Shown one piece after another: positions 33,525-45,171 of a stretch of 64,000 nt of DNA (position 1 is its first letter; each line of letters opens with the position of its first letter). The DNA comes from Occallatibacter gabretensis (GTDB taxonomy: Bacteria; Acidobacteriota; Terriglobia; Terriglobales; Acidobacteriaceae), in the NCBI RefSeq assembly GCF_001449115.1, contig NZ_LAIJ01000009.1, forward strand, positions 1,494,114 to 1,558,113, read 5' to 3'. A program made the position numbers and the translations under genes. The notes under the pieces are model-generated. The model searched no databases and was not told where the DNA came from. It saw nothing but the letters and a program-made list of their open reading frames with translations.

Positions 33525-33830
33525 TTAAACCTTCGGAACCTTGCTCGCCAGAATATCCAGCATTTCCACCTGCGGCGGCGTAGCAAACAGTTCCTCCGCC
33601 TTGGCAAAAAGTGCCTTGGCGATCTCGCCCGTCAGGTGGGCATTCCGGCCCTCTACGTCCTTGAACGTATCGAAGATGCCGAATTTCGCCGGTCCCAGCT
33701 TTACGGCATACCAGCTCGTCGTTCCGGTCTCCTGCTCCGCCAGCGGTTGCGCTGACTTCAGGAACTCTTCTACTTCGTTTTCTTTTCCAGCTTTCGCCTC
33801 AAGCAGTGCCAGAATCGCCAGTGTGTCCAT
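33525..33830 (-). CDS. Antibiotic biosynthesis monooxygenase (ABM) domain protein
   Basis: ATG at 33830 has GGAGG eight bases upstream. The 101-residue product is a single ferredoxin-like ABM domain of the YgiN type: LAILALLEAKAGKENEVEEFL, TSWYAVKLGPAKFGIFDTF and AHLTGEIAKAL. Such dimers act as quinol monooxygenases or have unknown roles. It converges with recX, the stops being six bases apart. Confidence 0.88.
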   Translation of the reverse strand: MDTLAILALLEAKAGKENEVEEFLKSAQPLAEQETGTTSWYAVKLGPAKFGIFDTFKDVEGRNAHLTGEIAKALFAKAEELFATPPQVEMLDILASKVPKV

Positions 33831-34015
33831 GTTTTGTCCTCCAGATTTTTCGCTGCTCTTATGAGACGTATCGCCAGCCAATCGAGTTACATTCGCGCGC
33901 CTGTATTCGCCATGTATTCATACGCCGACGGAACTCGCGCCCGCCATGTGGCGTATCTCGTGTGGCGTATCTAAGGTACGATTGCCTCACGCTCCACTGA
34001 GAGGAGTTCCGCATC

Positions 34016-34984
34016 GTGTCCGCAACAACCGTCAAGCTGGCATCGGCTGCAGCGATTACCGGCGCAACTCTGCCGCTCGAGATCGCCGGCCTGGTCAAGC
34101 GGTTCGGCTCGCTCACCGCAGTAGACGGCATCTCGCTCACGCTCGCGCCAGGAGAATGTCTCGGTGTGCTAGGCCCCAACGGCGCAGGCAAAAGCACGCT
34201 CATCCGCTCCATCGTTGGCCGCGTCATCCCCAACAGGGGAACAGTTTCGATCTTCGGCAGCGCCGCCCAAAGCACAGCCGCCCGTCAGGCCCTGGGCTGG
34301 ATCCCGCAGGAGCTAGCCATCTACCCGCGCCTAACCTGCGCCGAGAACCTCATCGCCTTCGGCCGCTACCACGGCCTCTCCGGAAGCAAGCTCAAAGAGC
34401 AATCCACCTGGTGCCTCGAGTGGGCCGCACTCACAGACCGCGCCAAAACCGTCGCCGGCGAGCTCTCCGGCGGCATGAAGCGCCGCCTCAACATGGCAGT
34501 CGGCATCATCCACCAACCCAAAGTGGTTCTCATGGATGAGCCCACCGTCGGCGTCGATCCGCAGTCCCGCAATCGCATCTTCGAAATGATTGAAGCCCTG
34601 CGCGCTCAGGGTGCTTCGCTCATCTACACCACGCATTACATGGAAGAGGCCGAGCGCCTCTGCGATCGCATCGCCATCGTCGATCATGGCCGCATCATTG
34701 CGGAAGGCACATACGCCGAGCTCGTGCGCAGCTCCTTCGGCTCCCGCAGCCAGGTCATCGCGCGCGTCACCGGCTCGCCGGAAACCATCGCAGCCTGGAC
34801 AGCCCGCCACAACGGCCGCATAGTTGAAGGCGCAGCCGAATTCACCATTGAGCAATCGACGGAAATCTCCACGCTCCTCGCCGACGCCGCATCCTCCGCG
34901 ATCGAGCTCGAAGACCTCGCCCTCCGCCGTCCCAATCTTGAATCCGTCTTCCTTCATCTCACCGGAAGGGAGCTCAGAGACTGA
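34016..34984 (+). CDS. ABC exporter ATPase (daunorubicin-resistance type)
   Basis: GTG at 34016 follows GAGAGGAG. The 322-residue product has Walker A GPNGAGKST, Q-loop GWIPQE, signature LSGGMKRRLNMA, Walker B VVLMDEPTVGVD and switch His in YTTHYMEEAERL. The C-terminal extension is typical of the DrrA/CcmA class. The stop overlaps the start of the permease (TGATG), so the pair forms one transporter. Two GTGGCGTATCT direct repeats at 33953-33976 upstream could be a control site. Confidence 0.93.
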   Translation: MSATTVKLASAAAITGATLPLEIAGLVKRFGSLTAVDGISLTLAPGECLGVLGPNGAGKSTLIRSIVGRVIPNRGTVSIFGSAAQSTAARQALGWIPQELAIYPRLTCAENLIAFGRYHGLSGSKLKEQSTWCLEWAALTDRAKTVAGELSGGMKRRLNMAVGIIHQPKVVLMDEPTVGVDPQSRNRIFEMIEALRAQGASLIYTTHYMEEAERLCDRIAIVDHGRIIAEGTYAELVRSSFGSRSQVIARVTGSPETIAAWTARHNGRIVEGAAEFTIEQSTEISTLLADAASSAIELEDLALRRPNLESVFLHLTGRELRD

Positions 34985-36303
34985 TGTTTGCCATCCTCCA
35001 AACCGCCTTCGCCAGCCTGCGCCGTGACAGAGCCGCGCTCGCCCTCGCCTTCATTCTGCCCATCGGCTTCTTCAGCATCTTCGCCGTCATCTTCGGCAGC
35101 ATGCATGACACCGTGCCCCGCGTAAAAGTCATCATCGTCGACCAGGACAACTCCGAAGCCTCAAAGAGCCTCGTCAACGCGCTCCTACACGAAGACACAC
35201 TCCGCGTCAGCACTCACCCTGAAGCATCGAAAGCCCAGCCCAACCCGCCTGATTACACCGCACAGTCAGCGGAGGCATCCGTCAAAGCAGGCGACGTCTC
35301 TGTTGCGCTCATCATTCCGCAGGGCTGGGGCGCAAACCCGATTTCCTTTGGTCAAGGGCAGGATCAAAACACACACAAAATCCAGCTCCTCAACGACTCC
35401 AGCGACGCCATCGCCCCGCAGGTCGTCAGCGGAATGCTGCAGAAGGCCGCAATGACCTCGCTTCCCGCCACCATGGCTGAGATGGGTCAGAAGTACACGG
35501 AAAAATACATAGGCACACTCACGCCCGAGCAGCGCAAGCAGTGGAACGACAACCTCGCCTACCTCAAAAGACTCCAGCAGGATCGCACGCAAACCAGCGC
35601 AACTACCGCCAGCGCCAGCCCAACTTCATCCTCCTCCGGCTCCGGCTTCAACGGCATCATCAGCGTCCAAACCCGCTCCGTCGTAGGCGAATCGCAGAAC
35701 AAGCCGATGATCTCTTACTACGCCGCCGCCGTCGGAGTCATGTTCCTGCTCTTCACCGCATCCAGCTCCGCGGGCGCGCTGCTCGATGAAGCCGATAGCG
35801 GCACGCTCGACCGCGTCCTCAGCTCGCGCATCGGCATGACCACCCTGCTCGCCGGCAAGCTCACCTACAACACGCTGCTCGCTTTCACGCAGCTCACCGC
35901 CATGTTCGTCTTCGGCTGGGCCGTCTTCCACCTTGATCTCTGGACACACATTCCCGGCTTCCTCGTCATGGGCCTCAGCACAGCCTTCGCCGTCGCAGCC
36001 TTTGGAATGCTCCTCGCCAGCCTGGCCAAAACCCGCGCCCAGCTCGGAGCCATCTCCACGCTGCTTATCCTCACCATGTCCTCCATCGGCGGCAGCATGT
36101 TCCCGCGCTACCTCATGAGCGATGCCATGCAAAAGGCCGGCCAATTCACGCTCAATTCCTGGGCCATTGACGGCTTCACGAAAGTCTTCTGGCGCGACCA
36201 GCCCGTCACCGCCCTCTGGCCGCAAGTAGCCGTCCTACTCGGTGCCGGCGCAGTGCTCTTCCTGCTAGGCCGCCGCTTCGCCCGCCGTTGGGAGTTCTCT
36301 TAG
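34984..36303 (+). CDS. ABC-2 type permease
   Basis: The 439-residue product has one helix near residues 15-36, a large outside domain (about 37-240, with LLNDSSDAIAPQVVSGML), then five helices in the C-terminal half (YYAAAVGVMFLLFTASSS to FLLGRRF), the usual ABC-2 exporter plan (YhgE/NodJ class). It pairs with the preceding ATPase. Cargo is unknown; drugs or lipids are typical. Confidence 0.9.
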   Translation: MFAILQTAFASLRRDRAALALAFILPIGFFSIFAVIFGSMHDTVPRVKVIIVDQDNSEASKSLVNALLHEDTLRVSTHPEASKAQPNPPDYTAQSAEASVKAGDVSVALIIPQGWGANPISFGQGQDQNTHKIQLLNDSSDAIAPQVVSGMLQKAAMTSLPATMAEMGQKYTEKYIGTLTPEQRKQWNDNLAYLKRLQQDRTQTSATTASASPTSSSSGSGFNGIISVQTRSVVGESQNKPMISYYAAAVGVMFLLFTASSSAGALLDEADSGTLDRVLSSRIGMTTLLAGKLTYNTLLAFTQLTAMFVFGWAVFHLDLWTHIPGFLVMGLSTAFAVAAFGMLLASLAKTRAQLGAISTLLILTMSSIGGSMFPRYLMSDAMQKAGQFTLNSWAIDGFTKVFWRDQPVTALWPQVAVLLGAGAVLFLLGRRFARRWEFS

Positions 36304-36330
36304 GCGCGAGTGACGAAGAATGATGAACCA

Positions 36331-36374
36331 ATGGGTGCCCCAGGTCCGGATTTTCGGACCTGGGATAGCAGCTC
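36331..36374 (+). repeat. Repeat motif B upstream of alaS
   Basis: TGGGTGCCCCAGGTCC, a GGATTTTC loop and GGACCTGGGATAGCA, nearly identical to the copy at 4871. It sits in the 136-bp gap between the permease and alaS. Confidence 0.8.
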
Positions 36375-36439
36375 TCATCCCCCGCACGAATCGCGCGAAG
36401 CGCCGCCCGCCCCACGCGCAGTGGTTACACTGGAAGCGT

Positions 36440-39439
<3,000 letters not shown>

Positions 39440-39454
39440 GAGGAGGCCGCTTTT

Positions 39455-40498
39455 ATGCAGCTAGCCGACGTCCCATCTCTCCGCGCCGCCCTGCTCACCT
39501 GGTACCACGCCAACAAGCGCGATCTCCCATGGCGCAGAACCGAAGATCCATACGCCATCTGGGTTTCGGAGATCATGCTGCAGCAAACACGCGTCGCCGC
39601 AGTCATTGACCACTTCAAAATCTTCATGGATCGCCTTCCAACCGTCACCGCACTCGCTCTCGCATCGGAACAAGAGGTCCTCGCCCTCTGGAGCGGCCTG
39701 GGCTACTATCGCCGCGCCCGAATGATGCACAAGGCCGCACAGTCTCTCGTTGCCAATCATCAAAACGCGCTGCCTTCTACTTCGGTGGACCTCCGCAAGC
39801 TCTCCGGCATCGGCGCATATACCTCCGCCGCCATCGCCAGCATCGCTCACGGCGAGCCCATCGCGGTAGTGGATGGCAATGTCGAGCGCGTCATCTGCCG
39901 CCTCGCCGGCTGGGAAGAGGCTTCCGGCGCCGGAGCGACCGCACAAGACCGCGAAATCGGATCACTAGCGAATCGCCTTCTCGATCCCGCGCATCCCGGC
40001 GACTTCAATCAGGCCATGATGGAGCTGGGCGCCACCATCTGCCTGCCACGCAATCCGCAGTGCACCGCCTGTCCGCTGTTTACCGAATGCAAAACACGCG
40101 GCGAACACAAAACCACGCCCCGGCCCAAAATGCAGAGCCGTCCCATCGGCTATGCGCTAGTCCTCCGCAAAACCCGCAGCCGGCAAGCCACGCAGGAAGT
40201 CTTGCTTGAGCAGCGCCCCGCCGCACAATCCGTCATGCCCGGCTTATGGGAACTGCCGATGCTGAACACGCCAGAAGTTCCAGAGGAAGACCTGCTTCTC
40301 GCTGTCCGCCACTCCATCATGCAGGTTAATTACAACGTTCAAGTCCGTTCCGCCACCGCCAAAACCGTCCGTGCGCACACCGTCGAAGGCGGCGAGCGCC
40401 ACTGGATTTCGCTCACTCAAGCGGCATCACTGCCGCTCACCGGCCTCGCTCGAAAGATACTTAAGCGTCTGGAACTCCTCCCGGCAGCGTTATCGTAG
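39455..40498 (+). CDS. mutY: A/G-specific adenine glycosylase
   Basis: AGAGGAGG lies ten bases before the ATG. The 347-residue enzyme removes adenine paired with 8-oxoguanine. It has MLQQTRVAAVIDHF, the helix-hairpin-helix KLSGIGAYTSAAI, catalytic Asp in VVDGNVERV, and the iron-sulfur motif C-x6-C-x2-C-x5-C (CLPRNPQCTACPLFTEC). A NUDIX-like C-terminal domain with LWELPML recognises the damaged base. It probably shares a transcript with alaS. Confidence 0.95.
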   Translation: MQLADVPSLRAALLTWYHANKRDLPWRRTEDPYAIWVSEIMLQQTRVAAVIDHFKIFMDRLPTVTALALASEQEVLALWSGLGYYRRARMMHKAAQSLVANHQNALPSTSVDLRKLSGIGAYTSAAIASIAHGEPIAVVDGNVERVICRLAGWEEASGAGATAQDREIGSLANRLLDPAHPGDFNQAMMELGATICLPRNPQCTACPLFTECKTRGEHKTTPRPKMQSRPIGYALVLRKTRSRQATQEVLLEQRPAAQSVMPGLWELPMLNTPEVPEEDLLLAVRHSIMQVNYNVQVRSATAKTVRAHTVEGGERHWISLTQAASLPLTGLARKILKRLELLPAALS

Positions 40499-40537
40499 AG
40501 ACAGGCATCCGCTCCAATCCCTTCTCCAGGAAATCCC

Positions 40538-42202
40538 ATGAACCTCAGGCTCATCGCCCTCGCCACCGTGCTTACCATCCCCGCAGCCGCCCAGCAACTG
40601 ACGGTTCCCGCCGTCTCTGGTCTTCCGCCCGCCGCGCACCAGGCAGCCGAGTCCATCAACCCCGAGCACATGCGTGCCCACGTGCACTTTCTCGCGCTTG
40701 ATCTGCTGGAAGGCCGCGGCCCGGGCACTCGCGGTGACCAGCTTGCAGCCGAATACATTGCCACGCAATTCGCCCTGAATGGCCTTACTCCCGCTGGCGA
40801 TGGCGGAAGCTGGTTTCAGAAGGTTCCGCTCTACGCTGTCCACACGCTTGAGGACAAAACCACCTTCTCATTCGCTCCCTCCAGCGGCGCACCCATCTCC
40901 CTGGCCTACAACACCGACATCGTCTCAAAAAACCAGACCGGCCAGCCATCCGCCGATATCGACGCTCCCATTGTCTTTGTCGGCTATGGCATCCACGCCC
41001 CCGAGTACAACTGGGACGATTACGCCGGTATAGACCTCAAGGGCAAAATCGCACTCGTCATCGTCAACGAGCCGCCGTCAGACGATGAAAAATTCTTCAA
41101 AGGCAAAACGCTCACCTATTACGGCCGCTGGACTTACAAGTACGAAGAAGCCGCTCGCCGAGGAGCTGTGGGCGTGCTCATCATTCATCGCACAGATCTC
41201 GCCAGTTACGGCTGGCAGGTCGTCCGCGACTCGCAGATTATCGAAAAGAGCTATCTGCAAGGAGATCCTCTCGCCACGCTCCGCGCTGCCGCATGGATTC
41301 AGCATGATGTTGCGCAGAAACTCTTCGATGCAGCGGGCATGGGCAAGATGGACGAGCTTATAGACAAAGCCGGCAAGCCAGGCTTCCACGCCGTTGAGTT
41401 GCCCATCCGGCTCAAAGGCCACATCGAAAGCCGCGTGCGCCGCTACAACTCTACTAACGTTGTAGCCAAAGTCCCCGGCGCGGCCTCCGGTTCAAACGCC
41501 GTCTTCTACACCGCGCACTACGACCACCTCGGCATCGATCCGAACGCCAAGGGCGATGGTATCTATAACGGAGCGGCAGACAACGGCACCGGCTGCGGCA
41601 TTCTGATCGAGATGGCTCGCGCCGTTGCGCAGTCGAAACAGCGCCCGCCGCATGACATGTACTTTGCCGCCGTAACCGCGGAAGAGCAGGGCTTGCTGGG
41701 CTCACAATATCTCGGCATGCATCCACCTGTGCCCGCAGGACAGATCACGCTGGATCTGAACTATGACATGCTGCTTCCCATCGGCATCCCACGCTCGGTC
41801 ACGCTTGGCGGTGCGGAGCGCATCAATTTCTGGCCCACCGTGCAGTCCGTTGCCAAAGACTTTGACCTCAAGCTCCAGCCCGACCCGACTCCGGGCGCAG
41901 GGCATTACTATCGCAGCGATCATTTTTCACTCGCCCGCGTGGGCATTCCGTCCTTCTCGGTCGATCAGGGCGAACTCTTCGAGGGCCACGACGAATCATG
42001 GGGACGGGCGCAGGCCGAGGATTATGTGGCTCACCACTACCATCAGCCCTCGGATGAGTACGACCCTAAATGGGACTTCCGCGGAAACGCCAAATTAGCT
42101 CAGTTCGGCTTTGTGCTCGGCTGGCTGGCCAGCGAACAGCCAATGCCGATCGAGTGGCAACCGGGCGACGAGTTTGAGGCAGCGCGGAAGAAATCTCAGT
42201 AG
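40538..42202 (+). CDS. M28-family aminopeptidase with PA domain, exported
   Basis: The 554-residue product has a signal peptide (LRLIALATVLTIPAAAQQ), an inserted protease-associated domain (about 100-280, with IVFVGYGIHAPEYNW), and the dizinc M28 site: HYDHLG near 327, GAADNGTG near 350, TAEEQGLLGS near 381, and RSDHFSLAR near 466. It would remove N-terminal residues from peptides in the periplasm. It starts 39 bases after mutY; the conserved intergenic module copy 3 begins ten bases after its stop. Confidence 0.92.
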   Translation: MNLRLIALATVLTIPAAAQQLTVPAVSGLPPAAHQAAESINPEHMRAHVHFLALDLLEGRGPGTRGDQLAAEYIATQFALNGLTPAGDGGSWFQKVPLYAVHTLEDKTTFSFAPSSGAPISLAYNTDIVSKNQTGQPSADIDAPIVFVGYGIHAPEYNWDDYAGIDLKGKIALVIVNEPPSDDEKFFKGKTLTYYGRWTYKYEEAARRGAVGVLIIHRTDLASYGWQVVRDSQIIEKSYLQGDPLATLRAAAWIQHDVAQKLFDAAGMGKMDELIDKAGKPGFHAVELPIRLKGHIESRVRRYNSTNVVAKVPGAASGSNAVFYTAHYDHLGIDPNAKGDGIYNGAADNGTGCGILIEMARAVAQSKQRPPHDMYFAAVTAEEQGLLGSQYLGMHPPVPAGQITLDLNYDMLLPIGIPRSVTLGGAERINFWPTVQSVAKDFDLKLQPDPTPGAGHYYRSDHFSLARVGIPSFSVDQGELFEGHDESWGRAQAEDYVAHHYHQPSDEYDPKWDFRGNAKLAQFGFVLGWLASEQPMPIEWQPGDEFEAARKKSQ

Positions 42203-42207
42203 ATTTG

Positions 42208-42430
42208 CGTAAGTTATCCTGTGCTGCACAGTTTTCCAAGTGACTTCTTTTGTATAGATTGCAGACGATTGCACAGTTCTTATTTGGATCTTTATGCGAT
42301 CTTCATTTCAAGACTGTGCAACTTCGTGACTCTATAACTGTAGAAAATAAAAGGCCCGGCTTGAGAGCCGGGCCTTTTATTTCTTCTACTGATTATGAGT
42401 ATGGCAGAATCCGCGAATTATTGTGCAATA
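42208..42430. other. Conserved intergenic module with GC hairpin, copy 3 (inverted)
   Basis: Blocks match copy 1 in reverse: AGTTATCCTGTGC (42212-42224), TGCACAGT (42270-42277), a 20-base block ATCTTTATGCGATCTTCATT (42288-42307) identical to the complement of copy 1, AGACTGTGCAA (42311-42321), the GC hairpin (42349-42378), and ATTATGAGT (42392-42400). Spacer sequences differ while the blocks and the TGCACAGT/ACTGTGCA pairing are kept. As in copy 1, the AGTTATCCTGTGC end lies directly behind the stop of a protein gene, and the hairpin has a T run facing away from it. The rest of the gap 42203-42489 holds nothing else that I can name. Confidence 0.6.
42345..42383. terminator. Hairpin of the copy 3 module
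   Basis: AAAAGGCCCGGCT pairs with AGCCGGGCCTTTT around a TGAG loop, followed by ATTTCTTCT on the plus strand. It would stop transcripts from the M28 peptidase gene. Confidence 0.8.
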
Positions 42431-42489
42431 GTTTTCCACAGTTTGAAGAAATATTTTTCCGGCACAAGAGCAAGACCCGAGCTTCGTAA

Positions 42490-43995
42490 CTAGAGGGTCA
42501 GGTCAGCGAACAAAAACTCCCACGAGGTATCGAGATAGAGCCACCGCTGCGCGCCAAACCAGCTCGTCGGCAGAGAGGGAACGTGCAGCAGGGTGTGCCC
42601 ACCGACGCAGATCATCTCCGTTCCATTCCAACCCAGGAAGGTCTGTGAGGCGAGTCCGACTCGGGCGGGGTGCGTTACGCGACGCAGGCACACCGGGCAT
42701 CGTTGACGCTGGTCCATCAATGCCCATCGAAAGCCGAAGAGGCAAAGCAGGAAGTTTGCCATCAACTGCATGAGCTCAGCCGTTTCCGAATACCCTCCGA
42801 CGCGCGCGTATGCAATATCAAGTGAAGCAAAGTAAGCGATAGAGGAAATCAGCGCAAGTTTTGCGCAGAGAAAGAGCCAGCGCGACATACTTTGCTTCCA
42901 CGATGGCCGATGCGAGCTGAAGCTTGACTCGCTCATGGAGAGCGAGGTCACGGCAGGCAGCGCCAGAGCGGCGAGGAAGAGCGCAAAGAGATAAATCCTC
43001 CACGGGCCTGTCGCGTTGCCGTTAATCGCGATACCGCAAAAGGACGGCTCGTGATCTCCCATGCCACGCACCGTAACGGAAATCCGTTCGGTGTCCATCG
43101 CCTGCTGCCCTATCTTCGTCAGATGCGCCACCACGTAGCCGGAGGCGTCCTGATTTCCAGAAGCAAGCTGCGCGTCCGGTACAAGAAGCCAGAGATCAGG
43201 ATTAACAGGCGGCTTCCATGAACTGCACGGAAGCACTCCGGCGATCCTGACGATCTGCTCTCCAATCCGTATCGTCCGTCCGGCGGCATGCGGGTCAGAG
43301 CCAAAGCTGCGAACCCACATGTCATAGCTCAGAATCACCTGTGGAAGGCTCCGGTCTGTATCCATGGCTATATTGGCACCGCGAACCGGAAGCCCCAACA
43401 GGGTCATCATATTTGTGCTAGCGAGTGCCACAATGAATTTGCCATTGCGAGTTGCTGAGAGAGCTACTGTCTGTGTATCCGTGCGATAAAATCCGAGTCC
43501 GTCGAAATATCGCTGGTAGCTCGATCTCCAATTTTGAAACTCCGCATAGGTAATCGCCGGTACCTGGTGGTCATCGAAATTCGTTGCCGCAATCAGCAAC
43601 AGATTCGGTCGCACCGGATGAAGAACAGTATCGTATTCCGCACGAACACCTGGAAGTAAACACGCGAGTATCGCGCAGAGCACGAACAGAGATGCCAGCC
43701 ACAGCAGACATTGCATGGCGGAACTGTGCACATTCACAGCTTTCGATTGCTCATCCCATGCCTGCCGCCGCAGGCACTGCGCATCCGCAAATGAGCCGAG
43801 GCAGAACGCGGCCACCTCCCGCTGCGTGTGCCAGCAGAACGCGCTCCGCTCAATGCGCGCATCTGCCACATGCCACAGTTCTGCTTTCCATTCGCTGAGC
43901 CATTCTTCTCGCCGGTCCACCGACACCAGCAGAGAGGCTGCATACAACATGCTCAGATTCATTGCGCGGAAGGCAAGATTCAAGTTGAGGTTCAT
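42490..43995 (-). CDS. Membrane protein with MacB-like periplasmic core and Cys-rich tail
   Basis: The 501-residue product starts with the segment that often opens PadR-linked acidobacterial permeases (RREEWLSEWKAELWH), one helix (about 94-115), a MacB/FtsX-type periplasmic core domain (about 125-285, with FYRTDTQTVALSA and GANIAMDTDRSLPQVILSYDMWVRSFG), three or four further helices, and a C-terminal part with CPVCLRRVTHP. The usual acidobacterial orphan permeases have two MacB-FtsX repeats and about 800 residues, so this is a shortened or reassembled form. It overlaps the PadR gene by four bases and is probably controlled by it. Function unknown; a sensor or regulator of the divergent exporter is possible. 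Confidence 0.8.
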   Translation of the reverse strand: MNLNLNLAFRAMNLSMLYAASLLVSVDRREEWLSEWKAELWHVADARIERSAFCWHTQREVAAFCLGSFADAQCLRRQAWDEQSKAVNVHSSAMQCLLWLASLFVLCAILACLLPGVRAEYDTVLHPVRPNLLLIAATNFDDHQVPAITYAEFQNWRSSYQRYFDGLGFYRTDTQTVALSATRNGKFIVALASTNMMTLLGLPVRGANIAMDTDRSLPQVILSYDMWVRSFGSDPHAAGRTIRIGEQIVRIAGVLPCSSWKPPVNPDLWLLVPDAQLASGNQDASGYVVAHLTKIGQQAMDTERISVTVRGMGDHEPSFCGIAINGNATGPWRIYLFALFLAALALPAVTSLSMSESSFSSHRPSWKQSMSRWLFLCAKLALISSIAYFASLDIAYARVGGYSETAELMQLMANFLLCLFGFRWALMDQRQRCPVCLRRVTHPARVGLASQTFLGWNGTEMICVGGHTLLHVPSLPTSWFGAQRWLYLDTSWEFLFADLTL

Positions 43996-44309
43996 ACCTG
44001 CTGCGCCTCCTCGACGGGGAAGAGACGCTCCAGTAGTGGATAGCGCTTGCGGGAGGATTCAAGGGCAGTCTTTCCAACCGCAGTGAGCTTATAGTATTTG
44101 CGCGGCGGTCGTTGTTCAGAGTCGGCAATAGACTGGAGTTCCCACTGCGAACGAATCAGCTCGTCACGCTCCAGGCGGCGCATCGCCGGGTAGACGGTGC
44201 CGCTGGGCAGACCCGTCACCTCCATAATGCTGAATCCGTACACGTAGCCGGCATGGATTGCCTGCAGGATCATTGCGGCCGTATGGGAGAGTTTTGTCTC
44301 GGCAGCCAT
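43992..44309 (-). CDS. PadR-family transcriptional regulator
   Basis: The 105-residue winged-helix protein has the PadR pattern: ILQAIHAGYVYGFSIMEVTGLPSGTVYPAMRRLERDELI, the conserved Tyr-Pro in the recognition helix region, and RPPRKYYKLTAVGK in the wing. Short PadR proteins repress nearby transport genes. It is read divergently from the ABC exporter genes and together with the MacB-like gene that follows. A perfect inverted repeat in the shared promoter region is a likely binding site. Confidence 0.93.
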   Translation of the reverse strand: MAAETKLSHTAAMILQAIHAGYVYGFSIMEVTGLPSGTVYPAMRRLERDELIRSQWELQSIADSEQRPPRKYYKLTAVGKTALESSRKRYPLLERLFPVEEAQQV

Positions 44310-44321
44310 GGCGGAATTCTA

Positions 44322-44380
44322 CCTATGTAGCAAACTACTTGACAACAGGAAGATTCTGATTATGCTGAATGCTACATAGG
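44322..44380 (+). promoter_or_regulatory. Divergent promoter with perfect 11-bp inverted repeat (candidate PadR operator)
   Basis: CCTATGTAGCA at 44322-44332 and TGCTACATAGG at 44370-44380 are exact reverse complements, 37 bases apart. Between them a TTGACA (44339-44344) and a TATGCT (44361-44366) with 16-base spacing make a fair promoter for the ABC exporter. Binding at both arms could loop or cover it. The PadR gene starts just outside the left arm. Confidence 0.75.
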
Positions 44381-44397
44381 GTTCCGGAGGGCTCACC

Positions 44398-45171
44398 ATG
44401 CTGGAAGCACAACACCTGTACCGAAGTTTTCGCGGCATTGCTGCTGTCAGTGATGTGAGTTTTCGGCTAGCACCAGGTGAAATTGTCGGCTTTCTAGGGC
44501 CGAACGGCGCTGGAAAATCGACCACGGTGAAGATGATCACCGGCATGCTCCGCGCCAACGATGGCCACGTGCTATTTGAAGGCAAAGACATTCGCGAAGA
44601 CATGGTGGCGTACCGCAGTGTGCTCGGCTATGTGCCGGAAGAGGCGCATCTTTACTCATATCTTTCCGGGCTTGAATATCTGCAGCTTGTTGGCCGGTTG
44701 CGCGGAATGGGCGAGGCGCTGATTGAAACAAAAGCTACGAGTCTGCTGCGCCATCTGCAACTGGAGTCATGGCAACACTCGCCCATTTCGACCTACTCAA
44801 AGGGCATGCGGCAGAGAGTGCTGATCGCGTCCGCCTTGATCCACAATCCCCGGCTGTTGATCTTTGACGAACCGCTTTCGGGATTGGACGTGTTAACAGC
44901 GCGGCTGTTCAAAGACCTGTTGGAAGAGCTGGCCGCGCAAGGTAAGGCCATCCTTTACATTTCGCACGTGCTTGAAGTGGTGGAGCAGATCTGTAATCGC
45001 GTCATTGTGATTGCGAAAGGCAAGGTGCTGGCCGATGCGCCGCCGTCCGAGTTAGCCGCCATGATGAGCCTGCCAAACCTGGAGCATGTGTTTGCGCAGC
45101 TCGTGCAGCAGCAGGATACGCGGTCAGTTGCGCATCAGATCACGGAGGTCATGCAGATCACTCATGCCTGA
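44398..45171 (+). CDS. ABC transporter ATPase
   Basis: The 257-residue product has Walker A GPNGAGKST, Q-loop YVPEEAHLY, signature YSKGMRQRV (Lys in place of the usual Gly), Walker B LLIFDEPLSGLD and switch His in YISHVLEVVE. GGAGG lies eight bases upstream. It is the first gene behind the PadR-type operator and overlaps the following membrane protein by eight bases, so the two form one exporter. Confidence 0.93.
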   Translation: MLEAQHLYRSFRGIAAVSDVSFRLAPGEIVGFLGPNGAGKSTTVKMITGMLRANDGHVLFEGKDIREDMVAYRSVLGYVPEEAHLYSYLSGLEYLQLVGRLRGMGEALIETKATSLLRHLQLESWQHSPISTYSKGMRQRVLIASALIHNPRLLIFDEPLSGLDVLTARLFKDLLEELAAQGKAILYISHVLEVVEQICNRVIVIAKGKVLADAPPSELAAMMSLPNLEHVFAQLVQQQDTRSVAHQITEVMQITHA

